Source: JAWQFO01 sp033436665 (lineage in GTDB: Bacteria; Pseudomonadota; Alphaproteobacteria; Rhodobacterales; Rhodobacteraceae). Taken from it: a stretch of 64,000 nt of DNA. The DNA lies in NCBI RefSeq assembly GCF_033436665.1, contig NZ_JAWQFO010000006.1, positions 1 through 64,000 of the forward strand, given 5' to 3'. A model generated the notes under the pieces. It did not search any database. It had not been told where the DNA came from and was given only the letters and a program-made list of their open reading frames with translations. The first letter of the stretch is position 1, and the number at the start of each line of letters is the position of its first letter. Positions 25,124-33,188 of this stretch are shown here, piece by piece. The translations under genes and the position numbers were made by a program.

Positions 25124-26488
25124 CTATCGAACCGCAGCTCCCGCAAGCCGACCCAGCACGACAGCCGAAAGAAGGCCGTTGCCGGAGAGATATCCGGTGT
25201 CCGCCGCACCCGATACCCCGCATGCCGCGCCACCGCCTGCCTGCAGGTTGGGAAATGCAGAGCCGTCTGCCTTCAGAACCCTGGCCTGGTCGTCGGTGAG
25301 CAGTCCGCCCTGGGTATGGAACAACGCTCCGGTGACCTGCACGCCGCAAAAGGGAGGGGCGAGAGGCGGCGTCGCGAAAACCCGGCCGAACGGATCTGTT
25401 GCGCCGTGAGGCAAAGCCGAAAGTGTCCCGGCAAGCGTGGCAGCAGGCAGCCCGAGCGCCTCGGCAAGGTCCTCGATCGTATCGGCGCGGGTGATCGCCC
25501 CCTGCTGCTCCGCCGCGCGGAAGTCGGCAAACTGGCGCGCCACGCCCGCGATCCGGTCATCGAAGATCGTCCACGCCAGCCCGCCGGGCTGGGTTAGTAC
25601 CGCGCGCGCGGCTTCGGAATAGCCCTGCGCTTCGTTCCAGAAGCGCCGGCCGTCCGCGTTTACCTGGATACCGCCCTCGGTGATCGTCGCCCACGTGATG
25701 AGGATGCCGTGCGGATGGGCGACATTGCCATGTCCCTGGTAGGCGCCAAGTTGGCCCGCGGCCGCACCCAGCGCCTCGCCCCAGAGAACCGCCTCGCCCC
25801 GGTTGCCGTCATGGCCGAACCAGAGCGCGTCGGCGATCTGAGGCATATGGCGCCGCACAAGCGTGCGGTTTCCGCCGAAGCCGTTGCAGGCGAGGATGAG
25901 CCGGCCGCATCCAATCCGCTCGACCGTTCCGTCGGGGCGCGCGACCGTGACCCCGACGACCCGGTCGCTCTCGGCGTGAAGTGTCGTGACGGCCGCCTCG
26001 CAAAGGATCGGCACGCCCTCGGCCTCGCAGGCGGTGCGCAACCGGTCTACGAGTTCGCGGCCCGAACGGGAGGGCAGACCATGCATGCGGCGCCGTGAGT
26101 GCCCGGGATAGTCGAAATCGGTGACCACGGAGAAGGGAAGCCCGTGCCGGTCTGCAAGCCACTCGACCACGCCCGCAGCACCGACTGCGAGGCGGGTCAC
26201 GAGATCGGGGTCGTTCTCTCCCTGCGCCTTCTTCTGGATGTCGGACGCGAAGAGGTCAGGCGTGTCCTTGATCCCGGCCTCTCGCTGAAAGCGCGTGCCC
26301 GCCGCCGGGATCAGTCCGGCGGACAACGCGGTCGAGCCTGCGGGCGTCGCGTCGCGCTCCAGGATGGCGACGTCCTGCCCGGCCTCCGCTGCCGAAAGCG
26401 CGGCGACCATTCCGCAGGCGCCAGCGCCGATCACCAGCGTCTCGACCTTGCCGTCGAAGGCGGTGGGCGGCGGGGCGACATCGGCCAT
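25124..26488 (-). CDS. FAD-dependent oxidoreductase (fumarate reductase/3-ketosteroid dehydrogenase-like flavoprotein)
   Basis: A 454-residue flavoprotein of the succinate dehydrogenase/flavocytochrome c group. The dinucleotide fold is VIGAGACGMVAALSAAEAG (GxGxxG), then AGSTALSAGLIPAAGT. FAD contacts come again at the end in LQAGGGAACGVSGA and GYLSGNGLLSAVVLG. Enzymes of this type reduce or introduce a double bond next to a carbonyl. The ATG at 26488 overlaps the lyase stop by one base (TGATG). It ends the leftward hydantoinase operon, so it probably desaturates or saturates a pathway intermediate. Confidence 0.8.
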   Translation of the reverse strand: MADVAPPPTAFDGKVETLVIGAGACGMVAALSAAEAGQDVAILERDATPAGSTALSAGLIPAAGTRFQREAGIKDTPDLFASDIQKKAQGENDPDLVTRLAVGAAGVVEWLADRHGLPFSVVTDFDYPGHSRRRMHGLPSRSGRELVDRLRTACEAEGVPILCEAAVTTLHAESDRVVGVTVARPDGTVERIGCGRLILACNGFGGNRTLVRRHMPQIADALWFGHDGNRGEAVLWGEALGAAAGQLGAYQGHGNVAHPHGILITWATITEGGIQVNADGRRFWNEAQGYSEAARAVLTQPGGLAWTIFDDRIAGVARQFADFRAAEQQGAITRADTIEDLAEALGLPAATLAGTLSALPHGATDPFGRVFATPPLAPPFCGVQVTGALFHTQGGLLTDDQARVLKADGSAFPNLQAGGGAACGVSGAADTGYLSGNGLLSAVVLGRLAGAAVR

Positions 26489-27348
26489 CAGCCGCCCTCG
26501 TAACGCTTGCCGTCTGCCAGCATGTCTGCCGTGCCGAGAACCTCGTTCAACCCGTCGAAGTCGAACATGCGGGCCGCGAAGGGCCGGTTCGAGCCGTGGG
26601 TGTGCAGGCTGCCGTAGTAGTCCTTGGCGCAGCGGGCCAGCGCGCGCACGATGCCGCCAGGGAAGATGACGATGGAGAAGCCGACCGCTTCCAGTTCCTG
26701 CGCCGACCTGATCGGAGTGGCGCCGCCCTCGACCATGTTGGCCAGAAGCGGCACGCGGCCGGCGAAGGTGCGAGCGATGCGCGCCATTTCCTCGGCGGAC
26801 TGCGGCGCCTCAACAAAAAGCACGTCGGCCCCGGCTTCCAGGTAGGTCTCGGCCCGGTCGAGGGCGGCCTCGATCCCCTCGACCGCGATCGCGTCGGTCC
26901 GGGCAATCACCAGCGTCTCGTCGCTTTTGCGCGCGTCGCACATGGCGCGGATCTTGCCGGCCATCTCGGCTGCGGGCACCAGCGACTTGTCGGCGAGATG
27001 CCCGCAGCGCTTGGGATAGGTCTGGTCCTCGACCTGCAGCGCCGAGGCCCCGGCGCGTTCGTAGACCCGCATCGTCCGCTGCGCGTTGAGCGCATTCCCG
27101 AATCCTGTGTCGGCATCGATGACGACCGGCAGGTCCACCCGGTCGCGGATCAGCGCCATCGTGTCGGCCATCTCGGACATGGAGGTGAGTCCGATGTCGG
27201 GTCGGCCGAGACGCGTGTAAGCGACGGCCGCGCCGGACAGGTAAAGCGCCTCGAACCCCGCGTTCGCGGCGAGCGCCGCGGTCAGCCCGTCATAGACGCC
27301 CGGCGCCACCACGACGCGGTCCGCCGCGAGGCGCTCGCGGAGGCTCAC
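26488..27348 (-). CDS. Isocitrate lyase/PEP mutase superfamily C-C lyase
   Basis: A 286-residue (beta/alpha)8 barrel of the ICL/PEPM group. It starts with GTG 27348, overlapping the upstream stop. Typical pieces are VVAPGVYDGLTAALAANAGF, VVIDADTGFGNALN (metal Asp), LQVEDQTYPKRCGHL and ARTDAIAVEGIEAA. The KRCGH gating loop with its Cys is present, which marks C-C bond lyases (methylisocitrate lyase, 2,3-dimethylmalate lyase). Oxaloacetate decarboxylases and phosphonate enzymes of the superfamily, as far as I recall, lack it. With the LeuCD-like hydro-lyase across the divergent promoter, it could cleave a substituted malate to pyruvate or glyoxylate plus an acid. The substrate is unknown. Confidence 0.75.
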   Translation of the reverse strand: MSLRERLAADRVVVAPGVYDGLTAALAANAGFEALYLSGAAVAYTRLGRPDIGLTSMSEMADTMALIRDRVDLPVVIDADTGFGNALNAQRTMRVYERAGASALQVEDQTYPKRCGHLADKSLVPAAEMAGKIRAMCDARKSDETLVIARTDAIAVEGIEAALDRAETYLEAGADVLFVEAPQSAEEMARIARTFAGRVPLLANMVEGGATPIRSAQELEAVGFSIVIFPGGIVRALARCAKDYYGSLHTHGSNRPFAARMFDFDGLNEVLGTADMLADGKRYEGG

Positions 27349-27956
27349 GAGGTGGCCTCGATGGCCGAAAGCGCCTCGGCGCAGGTCATCTGGTGCGTCA
27401 CGGTGCCGAGCGAGATCAGGGTCGCCTTGTGCACATCCTGTCGGAAGGCGCCGCAACCATCGGTCAGCATCACGGTCTCGATGTTGCGAAGATGCGCGTC
27501 GCGCAGCGTCGAGGCGACGCCGCCGTTCGTGACGATTCCGCCCACGATCAGCGTGTCGATGCCCACCGCGCGCAGGATGTACTCGAGCCGCGTCTGGTAG
27601 AAGGCGGAATAGGCGACCTTCTCGATGATGTAGTCGGCCGGGGCAAGCGTGTCGATCAGGGCATGGCCCCATGCGCCCGGTGCGAAGTCTCCCTTCCCCA
27701 GGAACGGTCTCAGAGCCTTCAGGTGCGGCGCGATCAGCGGCGCGCCGTCCGGTCCCGGGACCAGCGTGAATTGGGCCGAGATGTAGGTTCCGCCCTTCGC
27801 TCGCAGACCGTCCGCAATGGGCGCGATGCGCGCGGGCAGCGCGGCGATGGCCTCGGCCGTCTGGCCCGCCCGACCATAGGCGCCTTTCGGGTGCAGGAAG
27901 TCGTTCTGCAGATCGATGGTCAGAAGCGCCGTGCGCCGGGGATCTATCGGGGTCAT
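27345..27956 (-). CDS. Isochorismatase-like hydrolase lacking the catalytic Cys
   Basis: A 203-residue alpha/beta protein of the isochorismatase/cysteine hydrolase family. ALLTIDLQNDFLHP carries the conserved Asp, and IIEKVAYSAFYQT the conserved Lys. The nucleophile segment reads GGIVTNGGVASTLRDAH, where amidases of the family have VTNxCVxST; the Cys is replaced by Gly. True isochorismatases such as EntB and PhzD also lack this Cys. It therefore may not be an amidase, despite the tempting position between hyuA and the lyase gene. It overlaps both neighbours by four bases. Confidence 0.75.
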   Translation of the reverse strand: MTPIDPRRTALLTIDLQNDFLHPKGAYGRAGQTAEAIAALPARIAPIADGLRAKGGTYISAQFTLVPGPDGAPLIAPHLKALRPFLGKGDFAPGAWGHALIDTLAPADYIIEKVAYSAFYQTRLEYILRAVGIDTLIVGGIVTNGGVASTLRDAHLRNIETVMLTDGCGAFRQDVHKATLISLGTVTHQMTCAEALSAIEATS

Positions 27957-30007
27957 GACGTCTCCCGCGTGATGAGGACGTTGCCGAAGGAATCGACCTC
28001 GCCCGCGTGGCCCGGCTCGATCAGGATTGTCGTGTCGGGCTGAGCGAGGATCGCCGGCCCGGCGATGCGGGCGCCCACCGGCAACGAGAGGCGGTCGTAG
28101 ATCGCTGTCTCGGCCCAGGCATCTCCGAAATGCACGGCGCGCGTTCCGCGCCGGGCGCCTTCCAAGCTGCCGCCTTCCAGTGGGGCGAGGACCTTAAGAT
28201 CGAACTTGGGCCGCCGCCCTGTCACGGAGGTCCGCAGGTTGACGATCCGGCGAACCCCATCCCGAAGGAGCCGACCGAAACTCGCGCGGTAGGCGACATC
28301 GAAGGCCGTCGCGATGTCGTCATGCGTGGGCGGGCGGAACCGCTCGCCATTTAGCGCGAGGACGAGGGGAACCGAAACCGTATGCGTCTGGCCGGCATAG
28401 GCCATGTCGAGTTCCACGGTCACGTCACGGCTTTCGAAACTGGACCGGGCGGCGTCGAGCAGCCGGTGGCCGCTGTCGGCGTGCGACTGGACGAGCGAGG
28501 CAAGCTCTGGCCCGTCGACCGTATCAAGCATCGTGTTGACCGTCTGCACGAAGTCGTGGCGCATGTCGGCGATCACGCACCCCATTGCAGAGGTTACACC
28601 GGGATAGCGGGGCACGATCGCGCGGGCGAGGCCGACGTCACGCATGAGTGCGCAGGCATGAAGCGCGCCGCCCCCGCCGAACGGCAGGAAGGCGAAGCGT
28701 GTCGGGTCGAAGCCGCGCTCGATCGAAACGAGGCGGATCGCGCCCGCCATGCGGGAGTTGGCGACCGCGAGGATCGCTTCCGCCGCCGCCTCGACCGAGA
28801 GGTCGAGCGGCGCGCCGATGCGGTCGGCGATCGCGGCCCGCGCCGCTTCGACGTCCAGACGGGCCTGCCCGCCGATGGGACTGTCGGCGTCGATCCGACC
28901 GAGAACAACGTTGGCGTCGGTCACCGTGGGCCGGTCGTTCCCGCGCCCGTAGGCGACGGGACCGGGATCCGAGCCCGCGCTTTCCGGTCCGATGTTGAGA
29001 AGGCCCCCGGCGTCCACCCAGGCGATCGAGCCGCCGCCCGCGCCGATCGTGGCGATCTCGATCATCGGCTGGCGGATGACAAGTCCGAAGTCGATGGAGG
29101 TCTGCGGCGAGAGCACCGACTGGCCGTCCGCAATCAGTGCGACATCGAAAGAGGTTCCGCCCATGTCGCCGGTCACGACGTTGTCGAACCCCGCGGAGGT
29201 TGCGATATGGGCCGCCGCGATCACGCCCGCCGCGGGCCCGGACAGCGCCGTTCGCACGGGCCGGCGGCAGGCGGTCTCGACCCCCATGACGCCGCCGTTC
29301 GACTGGACGATCAGGAATTCGCCGTCAAATCCGCCGCCCTTCAGCGCGGTCTCGAGCCGGTCGAGATAGCCCGCCACTTCCGGTTGCAGATACGCGTTGA
29401 GTGCTGCGGTCGAGAAGCGCTCGAACTCGCGGATCTCGGGAAGGATCTCGTGCGAAGCGGTGACATGCGGGTTCGGCCAGAGCGCGCGAACGGCCTCGGC
29501 CGCCGCGGCCTCGTTCGCCGGGTTGGCGTAGGCGTTGGCAAAGAGGATGGCGACCGCTTCGCAGCCCTGCGCCAGAAGTGTGCGGGCGGCCTCGCGGACC
29601 GCATCAAGGTCGATCTCCGTGCGGATCGTACCGTCGGCAAGCGTGCGCTCCGGGACCTCTAGCCGCAGGTCGCGGCGCACCACGGGCAGGAAGTCTCCGC
29701 GCAGACCCCAGGTCCGAGGCCTGTCGCGGCGGCGCATCTCGAGCACGTCCCGCAGGCCTTCTGTAGTGATGACGCCCGCCTTCGCGCCCTTGCGTTCCAG
29801 AAGCGCGTTCGTTCCGGCGGTCGTGCCGTGAACGACGACGGAAAGGTCGGCAAGATCCGGGACCCGGTCCCGGATGCCAGCGAGGAACCCGCCCGACTGG
29901 TCGGGGCGGGTGGTGGGGACCTTGGTGACCTCGGCGCGACCCGTCGTCTCGTCAAGCACGAAGATATCGGTGAATGTCCCGCCCACGTCCACGCCAACCA
30001 ACTTCAT
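27953..30007 (-). CDS. hyuA: Hydantoinase/oxoprolinase family, subunit A (HyuA)
   Basis: The ATP-binding subunit of an ATP-dependent cyclic amide hydrolase, 684 residues. It starts VGVDVGGTFTDIFVLDETTG, the actin-like phosphate loop of this family. VVHGTTAGTNALLERKGA and GDMGGTSFDVALI are the further nucleotide loops, and GAGGGSIAWVDAGG and PFGGGGALHA lie in the second half. ATG 30007 follows a GGGAGG site. With HyuB it opens a lactam, hydantoin or imide ring using ATP, or (as in acetone carboxylases) activates a carbonyl. It overlaps hyuB and the isochorismatase-like gene by four bases each. Confidence 0.85.
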   Translation of the reverse strand: MKLVGVDVGGTFTDIFVLDETTGRAEVTKVPTTRPDQSGGFLAGIRDRVPDLADLSVVVHGTTAGTNALLERKGAKAGVITTEGLRDVLEMRRRDRPRTWGLRGDFLPVVRRDLRLEVPERTLADGTIRTEIDLDAVREAARTLLAQGCEAVAILFANAYANPANEAAAAEAVRALWPNPHVTASHEILPEIREFERFSTAALNAYLQPEVAGYLDRLETALKGGGFDGEFLIVQSNGGVMGVETACRRPVRTALSGPAAGVIAAAHIATSAGFDNVVTGDMGGTSFDVALIADGQSVLSPQTSIDFGLVIRQPMIEIATIGAGGGSIAWVDAGGLLNIGPESAGSDPGPVAYGRGNDRPTVTDANVVLGRIDADSPIGGQARLDVEAARAAIADRIGAPLDLSVEAAAEAILAVANSRMAGAIRLVSIERGFDPTRFAFLPFGGGGALHACALMRDVGLARAIVPRYPGVTSAMGCVIADMRHDFVQTVNTMLDTVDGPELASLVQSHADSGHRLLDAARSSFESRDVTVELDMAYAGQTHTVSVPLVLALNGERFRPPTHDDIATAFDVAYRASFGRLLRDGVRRIVNLRTSVTGRRPKFDLKVLAPLEGGSLEGARRGTRAVHFGDAWAETAIYDRLSLPVGARIAGPAILAQPDTTILIEPGHAGEVDSFGNVLITRETS

Positions 30008-31692
30008 CGGTGAACCTCCCGCCACGCGGACCCGTAGTCGGCGTCTGCCTTCTCGGCGCTCAGATATCCCAGCGCGACATCCCGGGCGACGGCCTCTGCG
30101 GGCCGTTCGGAAGGCGGCCCGTAGCCGCCCCCGCCCGGCGTCTGGAGCCGTACGGAGCGGCCGCGCTCCAGCCGGATGCCCCGCATCTTGGAAGCGAGCG
30201 GCGGCGCCTGCCATCCATCCTCGGTCTCCCAGTGAAAGGCGTTCAACGCGGCCGGCGCGCCGCCGACGACACCCTGCGGTGCGAATTGGCCGCGCTCTCC
30301 GAAGAGGAAGGCCTCGGCGCGCTCCTCCAGAAGCTCGATCTCGTAGAGCGCACCGAGCCCGCCTCGGTGTCGCCCCGCCCCTGCACTGTCGGGACGAAGG
30401 GCCCATTGGCGGAACATCACCGGATAGGCGGCCTCGAGGATCTCGAGGGGCGGGATCGTCGCGGTCGAGATCGGGGCGTTGCCGTGGTTGAGACCGTCGG
30501 ACTCCAACGATCCACCGTGCCCACCGCCGTAGAAAGAGAACATGACCCAGGGCGTGCCGCTCTCTCGCCGCCCTGCAATCGATAGCGCGTTGATGGTGCC
30601 GTAGGCATTCGCCACCACACGGTCCGGCGCGGCCCCGGCCATGGCCAAGAAGATCACGTCGATCATCCGCAGTATCGTCTCGGTGTAGCCGCCGGTCGGC
30701 TTCGGGAACTCGGCAGCAAGAAGCGATCCCTCGGGGATCACGACGTCCAGCGGCCGCATCACGCCGGCGTTCGCAGGCATCGCCGGGAAGACATGCTTGA
30801 TCGCCACGTAGACCGCAGCGACCGCCGTGGGTCGCGCGATGTTCACCGGACCGGCTGTCGCGGGCGCAGTCCCGGTGAAGTCGAGCGTCAGCCGGTCGCC
30901 TCGTAGCTCGAGCGCCACCCGGATTGGCAACGCGGCATCGGTGATCCCGTCGTTGTCGAGAAAGTCCTCCGCCTCCCATCGCCCGTCCGGCAGTGCTTCG
31001 AGTTCCGCGCGCATCAGCGCCTCGGCCCGGTCCGACAGCGCATCGAGCGCGGCGCGGATCGTCGTCTCCCCGTATTCGCCGAGAAGCGCATCGAGCCGCT
31101 TCACCCCGAGGTCGAGCGCACCCAGTTGCCCGTTCAGGTCTCCCCGCGCCGACTGCGGCAGGCGCGTGTTGCGGAGCACGATATCGACCACATCCTCGAT
31201 GATCTCGCCGCCGCGCGCGAGGCGCACGGGTGGCAGCACGAAGGCTTCCTGAAAGACGTCGGTCGCGCCGGGGTTGTAGTTCCCCGGGACCGCGCCGCCG
31301 ACGTCATGCCAGTGGCCGACCGAGGCGAGCCAGCAGAAGATGCGCCCGTCGTGGAAATACGGCCGGACAAGCCGCATGTCGGACAGATGTGTCCCGCCGA
31401 TATGGGCGTCGTTGAAGATCCAGATGTCGCCGTCGGCCACTTCGCTCTCGCGCGCCTTCTCGATCACGGCGGCGACCCCGTAGGCCATCACGCCCACAAA
31501 GATCGGAAGGCCCGACTTGCCCTGCACCAGCGTCGCGCCCGTCTCGGGGTGGTAGATTCCGTGCGAAGCGTCGTGCGCCTCGGCAATGATCGGGTTGAAG
31601 GCCGCGCGGAACAGCGTCGCGTCCATCTCGTCGGCGATCTGCTCCATGCGACCTGCCAGAACCGCAAGCGTGATCGGGTCGATCGTTGTCAT
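30004..31692 (-). CDS. hyuB: Hydantoinase/oxoprolinase family, subunit B (HyuB)
   Basis: The catalytic partner of HyuA, 562 residues. It starts TTIDPITLAVLAGRMEQIADEM, a typical HyuB beginning, followed by FNDAHIGGTHLSDMRLVRPYF with His and Asp metal-ligand candidates and GHWHDVGGAVPG. GGGGYGPPSERPAEAVARDV is the characteristic C-terminal end. It overlaps both neighbours (ATGA). Substrates in the family include N-methylhydantoin, 5-oxoproline and caprolactam. No D-hydantoinase or carbamoylase gene is nearby, so ordinary hydantoin breakdown is unlikely. Confidence 0.85.
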   Translation of the reverse strand: MTTIDPITLAVLAGRMEQIADEMDATLFRAAFNPIIAEAHDASHGIYHPETGATLVQGKSGLPIFVGVMAYGVAAVIEKARESEVADGDIWIFNDAHIGGTHLSDMRLVRPYFHDGRIFCWLASVGHWHDVGGAVPGNYNPGATDVFQEAFVLPPVRLARGGEIIEDVVDIVLRNTRLPQSARGDLNGQLGALDLGVKRLDALLGEYGETTIRAALDALSDRAEALMRAELEALPDGRWEAEDFLDNDGITDAALPIRVALELRGDRLTLDFTGTAPATAGPVNIARPTAVAAVYVAIKHVFPAMPANAGVMRPLDVVIPEGSLLAAEFPKPTGGYTETILRMIDVIFLAMAGAAPDRVVANAYGTINALSIAGRRESGTPWVMFSFYGGGHGGSLESDGLNHGNAPISTATIPPLEILEAAYPVMFRQWALRPDSAGAGRHRGGLGALYEIELLEERAEAFLFGERGQFAPQGVVGGAPAALNAFHWETEDGWQAPPLASKMRGIRLERGRSVRLQTPGGGGYGPPSERPAEAVARDVALGYLSAEKADADYGSAWREVHR

Positions 31693-32252
31693 GCGCTGGC
31701 CTTCGTCTCGGCCATGTCGTTCCAGACATCCTGACGGGTGAAGAGCCCTCCGGCCGTCTCGAACCGGTCGACGAAGCGAATGCCCGAGAAGATCGTCCCG
31801 TCAAGCCATTCGCCGTGAAGCGTGCCGAAGACATAGACCGTGGGCCCGGTTGCGCCCGAGGTCACGTCGAAGGCTTCGTAGGTCTTCCGGACAAAACGGT
31901 AGCGCGGCTTCGACCATTCCACGAGTTCTTCGAGCCGGTGCATCGGCGCTTGCGCGGGGAAATACATGACGAAGTCGGGGGCGAGGAAGGTACGGGCCTG
32001 GTCGAGGTCGCGTGCCTCCATCGCGGACAGGAAGTCCTTCACCATCTGCACCGGGTCCGGCAGGGCCGCAGCAGGGGTTTTGTGCTGCCCGCCTCGCATA
32101 TATGCGTCGGCCTTCAACTCGTGGATCATCACCGTGATCCCGTCGAGCGCAGCCGGCAGCACCTGCCGGACGGCGCCGGTCAGCGCGATGGCAAGGCGCG
32201 ACTTGGCCTCACTCTCGTTGCCTTCGATCAGATGTGCCTCGACGACCGGCAT
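31689..32252 (-). CDS. Tautomerase-SnoaL (NTF2-like) fusion protein
   Basis: Two small domains joined in 187 residues. Residues 1-62 look like a 4-oxalocrotonate tautomerase unit: MPVVEAHLIEGN puts a Pro directly after the start Met, the usual catalytic base, and AIALTGAVRQVL and TVMIHELKADAYMRGG follow the fold. Residues 68-187 look like a SnoaL/NTF2 cone: MVKDFLSAMEARDLDQARTF, PDFVMYFP, then VYVFGTLHGEWLDG. It is the first gene of the leftward operon. Such a fusion is unusual. It may isomerise an enol intermediate in the pathway. Starting at ATG 32252 restores the N-terminal Pro, which supports this start over longer frames. Confidence 0.7.
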   Translation of the reverse strand: MPVVEAHLIEGNESEAKSRLAIALTGAVRQVLPAALDGITVMIHELKADAYMRGGQHKTPAAALPDPVQMVKDFLSAMEARDLDQARTFLAPDFVMYFPAQAPMHRLEELVEWSKPRYRFVRKTYEAFDVTSGATGPTVYVFGTLHGEWLDGTIFSGIRFVDRFETAGGLFTRQDVWNDMAETKASA

Positions 32253-32286
32253 TGCGTCCCCCCCGCCCAGAGCCTGTATGATTTGT

Positions 32287-32326
32287 AGGACAGGTTTCTG
32301 AAAATCAAAAGTCATATTTCTGTCCT
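32287..32326. promoter_or_regulatory. Inverted repeat in the divergent promoter of the hyu and leuCD-like operons
   Basis: AGGACAG (32287-32293) and CTGTCCT (32320-32326) form a perfect 7-bp inverted repeat with a 26-base AT-rich spacer. It lies in the 135-base gap between the tautomerase fusion and the GntR gene. It is a good candidate site for that GntR regulator acting on both operons. Confidence 0.5.
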
Positions 32327-32387
32327 GTCTCGCATGAAAACACTTGAAAACCGATAGCCCCACTTTAACCTGCGACCGAGCGGAGGG

Positions 32388-33188
32388 GTGCGATTGGGCC
32401 AACTCGATACAGGAATTCTGCCGGATGGCGGCAAGGCGCGGCGCGTCTATCTCCTTTTGAAAGGAGAGATCGCCGCGGGTCGCCTGACGCCGGGGACGGC
32501 GCTTCCGGGTGAGCAGAAGCTGGCCGAGGCGCACGGCGTCTCCCGTGTCACGGTGCGCCGCGCGCTCGAGACGCTGGCAGCCGACGGGCTGATCGAGAAG
32601 CGGACGGGTGCGGGCTCGGTCGTGACCGCCAAGACCGACGAAGCCGCCATCGCCGCCGACATGACGACGCTGATCCCCCAGATCGTGCGCATGGGACGCG
32701 AGACGACGGCCCGGCTCCTTTCGTTCTCCTACGGCCCGCCACCGCCGCGCGTCGCCGCAGGGCTGGGACTTTCCGAGGGGCAGATGGTGCAGACGGCGGT
32801 GCGCGTGCGGCTGATCGACGAGACGCCCTTCTCGCACCTCACGACCCACGTCCCCGAGGACATCGCGCGCAACTATTCCGAAGCGGACCTCGCGACCACG
32901 CCGCTCTTCAGTCTTCTGGAGCGCAGCGGCGTAACCGTCGGGTCGGCCACGCAGTCGGTTTCGGCCACGCTTGCCGCGCCGGATGTCGCCGAGGCGTTAC
33001 GTGTGCCGGTCGGATCGGCGCTTCTTGCCTTGACGCGTATCGTGCGGGAGGACGCGGAGCGGGGCGTCGAGTATCTGTCCGCCCTCTACCGCCCCGATCT
33101 CTTCCGGCTCGAAATGGCGCTCGCCCGCGTCGGCGCGGATGGGGCCCGGCATTGGGAGCCGGTCATCGGCCCGGGAGCGGACGCATGA
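32388..33188 (+). CDS. GntR-family regulator, HutC/UTRA type
   Basis: A 266-residue repressor. The N-terminal winged helix has PGTALPGEQKLAEAHGVSR and VTVRRALETLAADGLIEKR, a GntR signature. The rest is a UTRA ligand domain (about residues 95-255). GTG 32388 is directly next to GGAGG, so the TTG at 32394 may be the real start with better spacing. It overlaps the leuC-like gene by four bases and faces the hydantoinase operon. It probably controls both directions in response to the pathway substrate. Confidence 0.85.
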   Translation: MRLGQLDTGILPDGGKARRVYLLLKGEIAAGRLTPGTALPGEQKLAEAHGVSRVTVRRALETLAADGLIEKRTGAGSVVTAKTDEAAIAADMTTLIPQIVRMGRETTARLLSFSYGPPPPRVAAGLGLSEGQMVQTAVRVRLIDETPFSHLTTHVPEDIARNYSEADLATTPLFSLLERSGVTVGSATQSVSATLAAPDVAEALRVPVGSALLALTRIVREDAERGVEYLSALYRPDLFRLEMALARVGADGARHWEPVIGPGADA

